This document shows positions 10,019 through 22,590 of a DNA stretch of 64,000 nucleotides, in pieces (positions within the stretch are counted from its first letter, which is position 1; each line of letters begins with the position of its first letter). Made by a program: the position numbers and the translations under genes. The notes beneath the pieces were generated by a model. The model saw only the letters and a program-made list of their open reading frames with translations, was not told the origin of the DNA and made no database searches. The DNA comes from Glebionis coronaria (Eukaryota > Streptophyta > Magnoliopsida > Asterales > Asteraceae): contig JANFOE010000190.1 of the NCBI GenBank assembly GCA_025667525.1, positions 1,800,501-1,864,500 on the forward strand. The letters run 5' to 3'.

Positions 10019-11695
10019 TTAAAACCGTTTTGGTAAAGGTGGTGGTAAGTTCTCGAAACGTTTGTCAACAAAAAAAACTCCCCCATCGGGATCAACATAT
10101 TCATCATCCAAAGAATCATTCGAGATTGGAATCGTAGGCTTAACACTCTTAACCTCCACCGGCGGAGGGGACGGAACTTCATTTTTCTCAACAACTTCTA
10201 AAACTCTTTTTGAAATCTTTTTGCAAATGTTTTTGATGGGATTGACATTGTACAAAGACGTGATCGAATACACATGAGAAAGTGTGGAGTTTTGAGTTGC
10301 ATTAATGACGAGTTCTTCCTCATTGAAACGAAGAGTGATTTTTCTAGCATGCACATCGATAAGTGCTCTCGAGGTATCCAAAAATGATCGACCTAAAATT
10401 AGAGGAACTTTAGGATCAATGGGAATGTCAACAACAATAAAGTCTACGGGATAGTAGAACTTTCCAACTTTCATGAAGACGTCCTCGGCTACTCCACAAG
10501 CTAGAATCGTAGAATGATCGGCCATCTCGATTGACATTCTTGAAGGAGTGAGATTGGGAAGATTGAGCGATTTAAAAATCTCAAGAGGCATCAAATTAAT
10601 ACTAGCACCAAGATCGGCCAAGGCGTAGCATTCTTCCATATCTTGTATAGCACATGGGATTAAAAACTTGCCGGGATCACCGACTTTTTGAGGTATGCGG
10701 CTAAGAAAAACCGAAGAACAACTAGACGATTTTTGCAATTTCTCTTTGTTATTCAACATACTTTTGAAGTTCGCGGCAAATCGAGGCATCATGACCAAGG
10801 CGTCGGCAAAACTTATATTAAAATGCAAGTCACGAAACATTTTCATAAAAAGTTCAAATTGATAATTATTTCGTTCTTGTGCCTTTTCCTTGTCTCGTCT
10901 TGAAGGGTATGGTAAAGGTGGTGTGGGTTGGGGCATAGGCATAGGCATCAGCCTTGGAATCTCGGGTTCCATGATTGGTGTGGGTTCAACCGTAGGTGAG
11001 GTTTGAGCGGTACTTCGTGGGCTTGTAATGTGCTCCTTTTCTACCACCACCTCGGGTTCTTTCTCTTTTTCCTTCTCCATAGAAGTACTTGGACGAGAAA
11101 TGGGTTCTTTGAAAGTTTTACCACTTCGAGTAGTAATAACCTTCAATTCTCCTTTCGGGTTCACGATGGTATCACTAGGAAGACCACCCGAAGAAGAGGG
11201 TTTACACATGATAACTTCAAACATTTTTCTCATTCGGTCTTCAAACTTAGATTGCATAGCATCCGCTTTTAACAATTCTTGCTTAATCTCATGTTGACCT
11301 TGCTCTATTTTTTGTTGATTTTGTTGGAGTCGTTGAACATTTCCTTCCGTTTTATTAGCATGAGTTTTAAGTTCATTAGCAAGTTCGTTTTTAAGCTCGT
11401 TTTTTAACTCGGATCTTAAGCTAACCATTTCACGTTGCATATTGTCAAACTTAGCATCGTTTGCCTTAGCATAGTTCAAAAATTCTCCTCGAAGATTTTT
11501 GGTGTGATCATTTTGAAAACCTTGAGTAGTAGTTTGAAAATCAAGGTTTTGGTTTTGGTTTGAAATTTGCCCATTTCCACTTTGATAATTACCCTTGTTG
11601 TAATTACGTTGATTGCCTTGATAATTACCACCTTGGTTGTTGTTTCGATAGTTATTAGCATTTTGATTTGGTAGAGCTTGATTTTGGCGGGAACC
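10019..11695 (-). pseudogene. Element A gag C-terminal part and aspartic protease
   Basis: This continues the gag frame after the TAA at 11696-11698. It begins with an Asn/Gln/Gly-rich tract, then a charged helical stretch with repeated LKNEL units (probable coiled coil), a proline-rich linker (PMPMPQPTPPLPYP), and then a retropepsin-like domain. The protease shows the active-site form ALADLGASINLMPLEI and the flap/end motif VPLILGRSFLDT, as in Athila proteases. It would mature Gag inside the particle. The frame ends at TAA 10019-10021, immediately before the FDPG region. Confidence 0.85.
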
Positions 11696-12775
11696 TTAAC
11701 CGTTTTGGTTATAAGTTCCAGTGGCTACATAAGCACTCGAAGTGTTACCATCCGCGGTAATGCACTCGGAAAGATCATGAGCTCCACCACACGACAAAAA
11801 ACTTTTAGCAACCGCTTTAACCGAAGTGGAATTTGAAGCTTCTTGAACTTTCCAACGGGACATAAGGTTAGCAAATCTATCAAAAAACCGATTTTCTTTA
11901 TTTGCTTCATCATGTAAAGCATTAATGCTACGAGATGATGACGAGCCCATTTTGGCAACACTCGGTGTGTTACGAGGGCTATAAACCTTAGACCTATTCT
12001 CAATTATGACCAAAGCTTCCTCAACCGTTTTACACAAAAAATTACCACCCGCGGCGGCATTTAAATAATCTCTTTCATGATCATTAAGTCCATTGTAAAA
12101 CGTGTCAATTTTATGCAAGTCGGAAAAACCGTGATGAGGACATTTATGTAACGTCTCCTTAAACCTATTCCAAGCCGTTGAAAAACTTTCATTTGATTCT
12201 TGTGAAAATTTAGAAATCTCATTTTTCAAATGCGTAGTCTTAAAGGGCGGAAAAAATTGGTTCACGAACTTTGAAACGAGATCCTTCCATGAATTGGGTG
12301 GCTCTTTCTCTAACCAAATTTTAGCGGGCCCCGCTAAGGAATACGGAAAAAGCATCATCTTAATCGAGTCATTCGAGACATCCTTAAATTTGCACGTGGC
12401 GGTAAGACGATTGAATTGGCGGATATGGTTGTGGGGATTGTCCTTCTCATCACCACGGAATTTGTTGTTTTGGATCATCGACAACAAACATGTTTTCACC
12501 TCAAAATTCTTCGCAAGGATAGCGGGAATCACAATAGCCTCTCCATAACCCTCGGTGGGTGCTTGAAGTAACTCCATCATAGTTCGATTCGCCATGGTTG
12601 GTGCTTCTCGTACAATGGGTTCGTCAATAGGAGACTCCTCACTAGAATGAGTTGGAGTGGGAGTTTTGTTCTTTCGTCTACGTGCACGTTTTGCTTGATT
12701 ACGAGTTAGCATAAACGTCACGTACAACGAGGGGACGAGCAAAGAAGATTCTTTTTGGTGTTTTGTATTTTTCAA
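11696..12775 (-). pseudogene. Element A gag (capsid) ORF
   Basis: Retrotransposon gag domain: the core reads GPAKIWLEKEPPNSWKDLV and FVNQFFPPFKT, then DTFYNGLNDHERDYLNAAAGG, all typical of Athila Gag. A basic N-terminus follows the likely start at 12712 (LTRNQAKRARRRK); the frame is open up to 12775. The zinc knuckle is damaged: the first Cys of CX2C is Phe (FLSCGGAH), while B has CEICGDSH. The ORF ends at a TAA at 11696-11698 in a Gln-rich context, best explained as a CAA to TAA change, since the same frame continues. Confidence 0.88.
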
Positions 12776-13440
12776 TTTTTTTGTGGTCTTTGATGGTATT
12801 AACTTTTTTGGAAATTGGTGAATGTATTAAGTAGACACAAATATACAAATCTCCTCCTTAATCAAATCTCTTGATTAAAGAAGCCTCAAGGAATGAAAAC
12901 GATCACGTGGAGTGAACGCCTTCGATGACTTTAGAACGATGGTGGAACACCAAATCGTTCAAGAGGGTTTAATCAATAGAAACCAAGAAAATATATATGA
13001 TATGTAATAATACTTTGGGCGGCAAAACCCTCGATTAGCTTCAATCTCAAAATACGCACAAGCAAGCGGAGGAAACGAGGCGGCGCGAAGCACTTAAGAG
13101 CCTTTTTCCTTTAGGTCGTGAAATACAACCGACTTATACTCACCTTATAGTTTGTATTTTTCAAAATCGAGCTTCTCGAAAGTATTTATCTATTTTTGCC
13201 TTTTTTCTTTGGTTTGAGATTCCAATACAATGATTGGGTAATGACCTCCCAAGTCAAGGTTGTGATTTCTCACGTATTTAGAGTACTTGTGAATTTATTG
13301 TTCTACGTATACAATATAGTAATAGTATTCACACAAAAACCGAAAAACGATAATACGTATTAGTAAAGTGCTACTAATACAAATACTAATTATGGCTATA
13401 TAAAAAAACAACAAATGTTCAATCAAAACACAACACGCCT
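12776..13440 (-). other. Leader of element A
   Basis: About 665 bases between the primer-binding site and gag on the - strand, with no ORF of note. The UUCG-type hairpin found in the leaders of B and C is not visible here. Confidence 0.6.
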
Positions 13441-13457
13441 CCCCGGCAGCGGCGCCA
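13441..13457 (-). other. Primer-binding site (tRNA-Asp type), element A
   Basis: On the - strand TGGCGCCGCTGCCGGGG, three bases after the LTR end. It is close to the TGGCGCCGTTGCCGGGG site that I know from Athila elements. Confidence 0.85.
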
Positions 13458-13460
13458 AAA

Positions 13461-16400
13461 TGATAGTAGTAAAATTACCCCTTTAGGAAAAGGAAGGCAA
13501 TTAGGGTAAGTATTAAGTGTCGGTTTAGGAAAACCGAGCACTAATGACCAAATAAGTTCAAGTTAGTTTCCCAAGGAGGCACGTGCGTTGTGTAATGAGT
13601 TGATTAATGTTTGTGATTATATTGAGAAGAAAAGAAAAGATAGAAACGGGGTGAGAAGAGAATGACGGTTACGAAGACGGATCGAGCTAAGACGAAAGGG
13701 CCGTTCACGTAAAACCGTAAAAACTACAAAATCAAAAATTTTAAACCTAAACATTAATTAAAAGCTAAAAGTAGTCTAAAATAATATAAATAGGAATAAA
13801 AATCCAATAAAAATATTTTAAAACCTTTTATTAATTAAATATTCAATTTTAAATGCTAATTAAAGCCCCAAAATTAAATATAATTAATCAAAATGTCCAA
13901 AATATAATTTTATTGAACAAATAACTTACTTATATTATCTAAAGACTAAAAAGTAATTTTTCTAATTTTTGAAAACTATTTTTCTATTTTTAAATCACTA
14001 AAAACTATTTTTAAACTAAAATAATTATAAAAAATAATAAAATAATACTAAAAATAATTTAACAATTTTAAACACCCTAATTTACTCTAATGAACAGAAG
14101 AAAAATGAAAAAGTTTGAAAAATAATAAATTTACCACTAAAAGACAAAAACAGATTAAATAAAAACCCTAATTAAACTAAATTAATTATAAAAAATAATT
14201 AAAAAGTGAACAGTAAAAAAATTTTATACCAAAAATCTTAAAATAATATTCTAAGTCTAGGAAAAATGTTAAAAATGAAAAATAAGTATTTTTGGCACTA
14301 AATGCCAAAAACATATTAATAAAAAGTATTAAAAATAGCTATTTAATGTAAAAATTACCAAATGAACAGTAAATAAAAATCTAACTAAACTGAAAAATCA
14401 CAAATTAAATAAGTAAAATAATGGAACTAGTTTCAAGTCCTAATTCTAATTTTCACCCACAAAAGACAAAAAATCCAAAATCTGATAGTGACATTTTACC
14501 TGGTTTTGTCTTTTTGTAGAGCAGTACCAACTTGTGTTCTAGCAGGGGAAACCTTGTTCCCACTGATAGTGTATTTACTTGGTCAGTTGACCAATTGAGC
14601 TTAGGAAAGCTTGTGCTTGGTTTTTGATTGGACAATTGGGCACTCCCACAACCAGTTGGGTTGTGGGAAGTCAGTTGAACAAGAAAAACAACAAGTTCCA
14701 CACAAGATCAAACCAAATAAGCACAAAAATGTGACTGAGAGTTAATACAAGTTCCTGATGAATAGTAACCTTAGCTTACTTGCACAAAAACATATTTTAA
14801 ACCCTAAGATCTTGCACACAAATCAATAGCATGGCATATAACTGATTACAATCCCTGCTTAAACCTTAAATCTAACAGACTACCAAATTTGATGGCAAAA
14901 TTTTCACAAAACATGCACAAAAAGGGATTGACTGTATTTTAGCTAGTTTATCCAATTTTTTAGCATGCAAAAGTGTTTAAACTCTACCCAAACTGAAAAC
15001 TAACTACTCATATCATCTAACAACTACCTAATGAGTGATTCTAAATAGGTTTCAAGCCAAACATTTTGTCACAACACCTAGCTAAACCTGAATCCAAACA
15101 CTCCTTTATATTTTAGAATCCTAAATATCACACGCCAAATCTATTTAAAACCTATCAAATCTGATTACAAATGCTTCTATCATGCATACAACCAACTAGT
15201 GAGCACTATCAAACACTTAAACAAATACTTGAACAACTTTCATGCCAAATCATCAAATCACATAAATCTGAAAAATCATACACCTTGAAACTACAACAAG
15301 GAGCTATGAGGTTACCTTGTGGGACCCACATCCAGGTCCCACCAAGGCTGCTATGCCTTCTCCAAACAGACCCGGGTCTGTGCAGAACCTTGGACAACAA
15401 TCAATAGCTCCAATGGATTTCCTGCTAAGAAAGAAAATAGAACACAAATACCAACTTTCTGATTTTTTTTCTTCTTTTTAAATCCTTTTTAAAATCTTTC
15501 CAAATAACTTTCTCTTAACACGCTCAAATCAAACCACTTAAAAAACTGAAAAGACAAAATCTTGGACAAAGGTTTTACCAAGAAAATTGCTTCTCAGAAA
15601 CTTTGAAACCTTTTTTGAAAATACAAACACAAAAAGTGTTTATCAAATGAATAATGGAACTCAGAATTCTAGTCAACTTTTACACCAACTTTTAAAAAAA
15701 TCATAAAAGGAATTACTTTAAACAAAACACCAACTTTATATTTAGTAAAAAGGAATTACAAGAAAATTGCTAAAATTCTGGAACAAAAGGGCTTCCACAT
15801 GTTGGAGCTCCTATATATAGCCCTAAACAGAAGGTTCTAGTGCTAGGAATAAAATAATACTAAGCTAAAACCCTAATGCATAGAATTCCATAAATGCCCC
15901 TTGATTTTTGACTGGAATCTTGGTCAAAAGGATCATGTGATGTTGCCAGTTGTTTTTGTTGATCAAAGACGTTAAATAAGTCTTGGGGACCAAGATCATG
16001 GACGTTGATGCTGTCTGGTATTGGGGTTTGGGGACAAAGACGGGTGCAGGGGAGGGTCCCACAAGACACATGGGTGTGTCTTGTGTTGATTTGGGATGTG
16101 GGTTTTAGTGACAAAGTTGTGAATTAGTGATCTGGAAAAGAAGAGACAAAACCCCCTTGTTTTTGATTGGATTGAGTCTGGGATTAAGTAGGGTCTATAA
16201 GGGTGATTAGAGGGAGTTTAATCCATTTTGGGGAAAATAGGATTTAAAAAATGTGTTTAGAGGGAATGTGGGAGGTTTGACTGGAGTTTGTTGACCAGGT
16301 TTATTTAATAAACCTGGGTGGTGGGTTTGGGTTATGGGTTGGATTTGGGTTGGGTAAATGGGTAGGGTCGGGTATTTGGGTGACGTGTCAAGTACTGAGT

Positions 16401-16930
16401 GGTGGTGAGGGTTTGGTTGTCTGGTAGAAAAGGCCCCCCAAGTCTCTTCCTTCATTCATTTTGTATTAAATAGCAAACTATCACATTTCCTTTATAAACA
16501 AGTTTGGGCAGTTGACATTTTTGGCACAATAACTTTGCAAACCATGAATAAGGACTTTAAATGCAAATTCTTCAATTCCAAAGGGCTAAACTTGTACAAT
16601 CTTCATTCCTCAAGGATAATTCTTGCATAACTTGATTTCTACAAGGACCAATCTTGATAAATCTTCAAAAATTGAGGGACTAGAGTTGCCAATCTTCAAT
16701 TCTTCAAGGACCATTTTGGAAATTCCAGATTCGGGCCCGGTTCATTGTGCGGCTTCGTTTCCCGTGTTTGTTTTTGAATGATTCTTGTGATCTTTTTGTC
16801 ATTTCCTCAATATTCGTACCTAAAATACACAAGCAACAAACACGAGCATATATTTGTCAGTTTTAATGATACTTTATGCATTTTAAGCCCGATTTGGATG
16901 ATGAGACTATCTATAAAAGCAGTCTCATCA
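13461..16930 (-). repeat. 5' LTR of element A (right copy)
   Basis: Same sequence as 4087-7561 with scattered substitutions and small indels; about 3470 bp. On the - strand it starts TGATGAGACTGC and ends TACTATCA. TATA-like box at 15811-15820. Confidence 0.92.
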
Positions 16931-16935
16931 TGCTT
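16931..16935. repeat. Target-site duplication of element A, right
   Basis: TGCTT, matching 4082-4086. The copia gag frame resumes in frame at 16936. Confidence 0.9.
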
Positions 16936-18192
16936 CATCAACTACACGAGCTATGGAGGATTTCGACACCTGTCCTGCTGAGAAAAAGAAACTCCTCCAA
17001 GCTGAAGCCGATGCTGTTAACTACATACTCACTGGGATTGATAACGATATCTATTCCACGGTTGATGCATGTCCAAATGCTATGGAAATATGGAATGCAA
17101 TTCATCGATTGAATCAAGGTGAGTCGATAAATGTTCAAGATCTCAAGACTAATCTACTTTAGGAGTTTGGATAATTCACATCCGAAGATGGTGAATCCAT
17201 TGACTAATATTACTCGAGATTATACAAAATGATGAATGAGCTTGTCAAAAATCAGTGCACCATCTCTAATCATCATGCCAATGTTCAGTTTCTACTTCAA
17301 CTCAAACCGGAATGGCCAAGGTTTGTGACTTTGGTCAAACAAAGGGAGGATATCAAGACTTTACCACAAACTTTATGATATATTGAAACAACATCAGAAT
17401 GAAGTGAATGAACTTAGGTCTGAAAAGGCAGAACGATCTGCGAACTCTATTGCTTTTGTGGCTGCTACTTCAACAAAACCCGTTCCCCATCAACAACCAC
17501 TTACAAATTCCTCAAGGTCATCAAGCTCATCCACCAAACCTCTAGCTACTGCTAAAAACAAAGCAAAATCAATTGTCCACACTCCACCTCCAAAGTATAA
17601 CTCCGAGTCAGATGGAGACAGTGATGATGAACAAACTTCAAAGGAAAAGAAGATTGAAGAACTCATGTCTTTACTCACCACAACTTATAAGAAGATCTAC
17701 AAACCTACCAACAACAACCTCAGATCATCATCTAATGCTAGATATAAGGAAGTTGATCATGCACCTAGGTATGATCGTGATGCTAGGTATGATAATCAAA
17801 AGATGCTGAATCAAGTTGGGGCTAGAGATACTGTAGGCACTCCGGTTGTATAGAATACTGGGATTCAATGCTTCAACTACAAGGGATTTGGGCACATGGC
17901 TAGGGAATGCAAGAAGCCAAAACGGGTTAAGGATTTGGGATATCACAAGGAAAAGATGCTACTGTGTAAGAAAGAAGAAGCAGGGATTCCACTCACAGCA
18001 GATGAAGTTGACTGGCGTGATGAAACTAATGATGAAGCCGATGATCACGAGTTAGAGGCACATTATGTGTACATGGCAAAGATTCAAGAAGTGATTCCAG
18101 AGATTGCTGAAAATTCTGGACCAATCTTCGACACTGAGCCAATTGAAAAGGTACAATCAAATGATAACTATAATGTGTTTGCTAATGAATGA
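16936..18192 (+). pseudogene. Copia gag, main part with zinc knuckle
   Basis: Continues the copia gag after element A. MEIWNAIHRLNQGE and SRLYKMMNELVKNQC are typical of the UBN2 gag domain. A stop at 17160-17162 and others lie in the first frame. Near 17360-17380 a frameshift leads to the frame holding LKQHQNEVNELRSEKAE and the zinc knuckle CFNYKGFGHMAREC (17869-17910), whose second Cys is Tyr (TAC), so it lacks a zinc ligand. After the knuckle, KPKRVKDLGYHKEKMLLCKK and DWRDETNDEADD are typical of SIRE-type copia gag. TAG at 17851-17853 and TGA at 18190-18192 break it. Confidence 0.85.
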
Positions 18193-20562
18193 CGACATCC
18201 TGAGCAACCCGAAAGCATCAATTACACATATGTAATGGACACGGAGGATAACAATATCTCTACGGATTCACAGCATATGTGTAATGATGACGGAAATGCT
18301 ACTCAGGATACTGACTCGGAAGAGGACCGTGATTTGCTTGCGTCTATTATTGATTCTTTAAAACGTGAAATTAATAAAAACAAAGAGGCTAATAAACTTC
18401 TGAAGCAAGCAAACACATCCTTAGCCGAGGATATAGAAATGCTTAAAGAGTGTGATTATGTAAAAGAAGCTTATCGACGAGTTGCAATAGCTAATGGTTT
18501 GGTATATGAACGTAAGGTGCTCAACGAACAATAATTTTCTGAAGTAACACACGAAATTCATATGTCAAAACAAAAGATATCGGAACTTGAAGAACAACTG
18601 CTGCTACATAAACTCCAGATTACTGAGTTAGAGTCGGTTAACAAAGAACAAACTGAGCTTTATAAAACTCATGAAGAAAAGGATATTGAAAAAATTCTTG
18701 ATTTGGAAAAGAGAGTCTAAACGTTAAACAACATTGTTTACAAAACGGGTCAATCTATTCAAACTATGAATATGCTCAATAGAAATATGAAAACGAGTTT
18801 TTTTATGCCTGAATATCTCAAGAACGTTCAATCTATAAAGCCTGGTCTTGATGATATCGTTTGTTATGTTGATAATATTACTCTTATGCTTTCCCCTGAC
18901 TGCGAAGAAATCCTTCGTCATCAAGAAGAAAGTCGATCGAACATAAGTGATTTGATAAACCTTTCTGATTCTAACAATCATATTAAGTTTGTACCTCAAA
19001 AAGAACTTTCAAAAGAACAAAAGATGTATAATAGTGTTCCACCACCAAGTGATGAACCACAAAAGATAGTTTTTTTAAAAAGGAGTTTCAAAAAACAATC
19101 AATTTTGTTAGAAAAGTGAATTTTGGATGAAAAACGTAAATGGGATGAGAAAAGCAAAAGTGTTCAGCAATTTGAGTTTATAAAACAAGGGGTTTTAAAT
19201 TTGTACAAAGGTGTCGTCGACTATGAAAAAGTTTCTAGGGATACCGTTTGGAATATTAAACCTAACCTACAAGTAGAAGTCGTCATTCAACAATGCATTG
19301 TTCCAACCATTGATGATCTTTCAAAAAATGTGGAAATGTTTTATAATGCTCTCACTGAGGAAATGTTAACTGATTTAAGTTATGTTAAATCTCTTGAAGA
19401 TGAAGTTGATTTTCTTCAAACTAAATTAAAGACATAAGAACACCAACTTTCTAACGAAATTGATCGACTTTCGAAGGAATATTTTTATGCTGACCATATG
19501 AATGCTATACTTGGTGTGTATACCGATCTTGATCAATATTGTCATGTAGCATGTCTAGTGTCAGAAACGGACGAGAAATGTCACAATCTTGAAGTTGAGC
19601 TTTCAAAACAAATTCAGTCATATAACAAACTTTCGAAAAGTTTTTCCCAACTTGAGAAACACTCCATTTCTCTAAAACTTGTTTTACAAAAAGGTGAAAA
19701 ATCTCATAATCATAAAAAGTGTCAAGAAATGGCAGCTTCTTCGTTTCGTCAACTAAATGAAAAAGATTTCGAAATAAATGATTTGAAAGCTCAGCTAAAT
19801 GAAAGGGACATAGCCATTAGTGAGTTACAGAAACTCATTGCGAAAATGAAAGGAAAGTCTGTTTTGGGTAAACCATCAGCCGTTCGTTAACCGAATGCGG
19901 TTAAATGCCCTAAATCATCTATTTTGGGACAATCCCCACAAACTTTGCCTAAGATAGGAAATGATAAGAGTACAAATGTGATAGCACCTGGAATGTATAA
20001 GATGAACACTAAGCCCACTCAAACTGGAACATCGCGGTTACCTCAGAATATTAAGAAAACTAATCAACGTGTGTCTTCTTCTACAGGAGTAATCCCCACT
20101 ACTAGCGTTAGCGGAACACAACTTAAGAGCACTAGAATGCAAGATAAGGTCATGCCTAACAATAGTCAAGGAAAGAAGTTGGAAGTAGAAGACCACCGTA
20201 GGAATTTTAAGTTTTCTAAGAATAAAACGTCTGTAAATGCATGTAATGACAGTTTAAATGCTAAGACCTCGAATGTTGAATTTGTTTGTGTTGAATGTGG
20301 AAAATGTGCTCGTACTTTCAATCATGATGCTTGTGCTCTTAATCACAATGGCGTGAAATCTAGAACTAGGAAGCCTATTCTTGTGCCCACTAGTACTAGA
20401 GAACCCACAAGAACTTTGAACCAATCCACTGATCAATCACTTAAGAAACTAAGTGTGTTAGAATCCATTACTCTACATAAACAAAGCAGGTTAAAGAAGC
20501 TTTATGAGAACATGGTTAGGACATGTACACGGGGGTATATAAGATTTACACCACCCGGATAA
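18193..20562 (+). pseudogene. Copia gag coiled-coil extension and linker (SIRE type)
   Basis: One frame, continuous with the zinc-knuckle frame, runs from 18193 to about 20700, broken by stops at 18532, 18718, 19117, 19435, 19888 and 20560. The protein is rich in Leu, Glu and Lys heptads (for example ELEEQL, DLKAQLNERDIAISELQ), so a long coiled coil is likely. A Cys/His patch (CVECGKCARTFNHDAC) near 20290 is followed by a basic Ser/Thr-rich linker. This layout is known for Sireviruses, whose gag extension may contact host proteins. The six stops make it a pseudogene. Confidence 0.75.
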
Positions 20563-20680
20563 AAATGGGTACCTAAGACAACCCCTATTCTAATTGGGTC
20601 TACGAATGTTAGCTTACCTTTAGAATCTAGGCCTACTACTTTTTTGGAACCCGTTTCCATAAGGGTCTCCCATTTGTCAA

Positions 20681-21223
20681 ATGCTACATTGTCTTCTAAT
20701 TCTTCTGCAGCTCGTCGAAATCATCCTATTCATAATGGACTCCGGGTGCACAAAGCACATGACGGGCAATCTCAAGATTCTCATTAACTTCGTGGAGAAG
20801 TTTCTGGGTACGGTGTGGTTTGGAAACGATCAGTTTGCACCGATACTTGGATATTGCGATTTGGTTCAAGGAAGTCTCACTATCAAACGGGTTTATTACG
20901 TCGAGGGACTGAATCACAATTTATTCTCGGTTGGTCAATTTTGTGATGCGGATTTGGAAGTGGCTTTTTGGAAATCTACTTGCAATGTTAGAGATTACGA
21001 TGGGAATGACCTTCTTACAGGTTCTCGTGGTTCTGATCTCTATAGAGTAACTCTTCAAGACAAATCTTCAACAGATCCAATTTGCTTAATGGCTAAAACT
21101 TCATCCTCTCAAGCATGGTTATGGCATCAACGATTGTCACATCTCAACTTTGACACCATCAACTTGCTTTCGAAGAATGATATTGTGACCGATCTTCATA
21201 AGTTAAAATTCGTCAAAGACCAT
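20681..21223 (+). pseudogene. Copia protease and GAG-pre-integrase
   Basis: The retropepsin active site reads MDSGCTKHMTGN at about 20735, followed by VYYVEGLNHNLFSVGQFCD and then the pre-integrase motif WLWHQRLSHLNFDTINLL. This holds the HxxxH half of the integrase zinc finger. It reaches the frame through a one-base shift near 20735 relative to the upstream frame. The reading frame stops at the LTR of element B; the CxxC half of the finger follows at 52205 in frame. The first 50 bases of the open frame are not part of the domain. Confidence 0.85.
21219..21223. repeat. Target-site duplication of element B, left
   Basis: ACCAT, repeated at 52200-52204. Confidence 0.9.
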
Positions 21224-21661
21224 TAATAAGTGTGAAAACACTTACCATTTTACCACTTATTTCCAATAATGACAAGACCAAAACGTGTATTTCATGTCGT
21301 AAAAGTTGGAATTATGCGTGGTTTGTGTTTTTATTGTGTTTTAGGACCAAAAGATGAAAAAGGAAGAAAACACGGGCTTTCACGGGCTTTTATCGAAGAA
21401 AACGAGAAAAGACAAAGTTAAAAGATCAACAGTGCAAAAAGAACGGAAGTCCAAGGCCTATTCTGAAGATTTATCGAAGAAAAAGTCTAAAGACGGAAGT
21501 TTAATGAAGTCGAAGAACTCAAGTCTAATTATAGAAGAAAACTAGAAGACGAGTTCAATTTACATCGACAAATCCCGAGATGACGTCGAGAAAGACAAAG
21601 AATTTAAATCGAGTCAAGAAGAAAGAAAGAAAGAAGGAAGCACATGCACCTCCCCATCTCC

Positions 21662-21669
21662 TATAAATA
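21662..21669 (+). promoter_or_regulatory. TATA box, 5' LTR of B
   Basis: TATAAATA in CTCCTATAAATACCCTCC. The same word lies at 31389-31396 in the 3' LTR and at 42746-42753 and 48458-48465 in the LTRs of C. Confidence 0.7.
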
Positions 21670-22229
21670 CCCTCCTAATGACACATTAGAAGGGTGTTAG
21701 CTAGTTTATTTTTCTTTCTTTAGTTTTATCTTTAGAGAGAGTGTTTAACTTTCTCTCACTAAAACTTCATCTTTTCTTTCTTTCATGTTTAAGCTTTAAT
21801 TCAATCTTGTATTCTTGAATCTTTAATCTACAAGTTCAAGTTAAGCTTTTTATCTTTAATCTTCTTCTACCTTTCTTGATTTTATTTACCTTTGATTCGT
21901 TATTATCTTTGATTTTGTTTAATCTTGATGTTTATGTGATTAAAAAGTTTATCTTTTTATTCATCTCTAAGTTTTAATATGGATTAAGTTTTGAGCTTTT
22001 CATGCTTATTGGCTTAGTTTGTGTTTAGCTTATTTACTTTTCATTTTTCTTAAAAGTTTCATCTTTTTATGGTTTGATTTAAAAGTTTTGCTTATTTAAA
22101 GTTTTGAAAAGTTCTCATTTTATGCTTATTAGTTCGTCTAATTTTTAATTTGATTAAGTCTTGGTTTGAGCTTATTGAAAGTAGCTTATAAACTTTGCTT
22201 ATTTGGATTGCTTTTCTCGAAGTGCTGGT

Positions 22230-22590
22230 AATCGGAATAGGGTAAACCCCTTTCCGATTTGTCATTCTGATTAGGCCATTACATTCAGATTTGCCCCCCC
22301 TTGTATTCCGATCTCTGATCGGAAAAGGGTTTCTAACATTCCGACCAGTAGGGTTTTGATATTTCGATTAGGTTTGTTACCATACATTCCGATTGTAGCC
22401 TTTTTCTTATATTCCGATAGTATTGATTTCTAGTATTCCGATAGCTTTATTTTATGAATCCGATTGGGTATATTCCGATCAACAACATTCTGATTGATTA
22501 CATTAGTGTTATTCCGATAGCATTCCTTTTACCACATTCTGATTGCTTTCCGACGAGTGCTTTCCGATCAAATTCCGACCAGGCATTCCG
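22230..22590 (+). repeat. ATTCCGAT array in LTR of B
   Basis: More than a dozen ATTCCGATAG/ATTCCGATT-like words in the transcribed part of the LTR. The first ones form a hairpin at 22230-22259: AATCGGAA…TTCCGATT with inner GGGT/ACCC. The run GATCGGAAAAGGGTTTCTAACATTCCGACC (written here only by its ends: GATCGGAAAAGGG … ACATTCCGA) closely resembles the block at 3231-3258 in the copia leader. Confidence 0.8.

Larger units (their letters stand above)
4087..16930 (-). mobile_element. Athila-type element A: gag-protease without polymerase
   Basis: A complete LTR element on the - strand, 12.8 kb, flanked by TGCTT. LTRs are about 3.47 kb each and nearly identical: in the first 210 bases I see four differences. 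Internal order, read on -: tRNA-Asp-type primer-binding site, leader, one long frame with gag and protease, a C-terminal region of unknown role, 1.9 kb of noncoding DNA, polypurine tract. There is no RT, RNase H or integrase anywhere between the LTRs. That makes it a non-autonomous element of the kind described as TR-GAG in plants. It presumably depends on a full Athila relative for replication. Confidence 0.9.

Noticed and set aside
20254..20917. Antisense ORFs opposite the copia linker and protease
   Set aside because: Shadows of the decayed copia frame.
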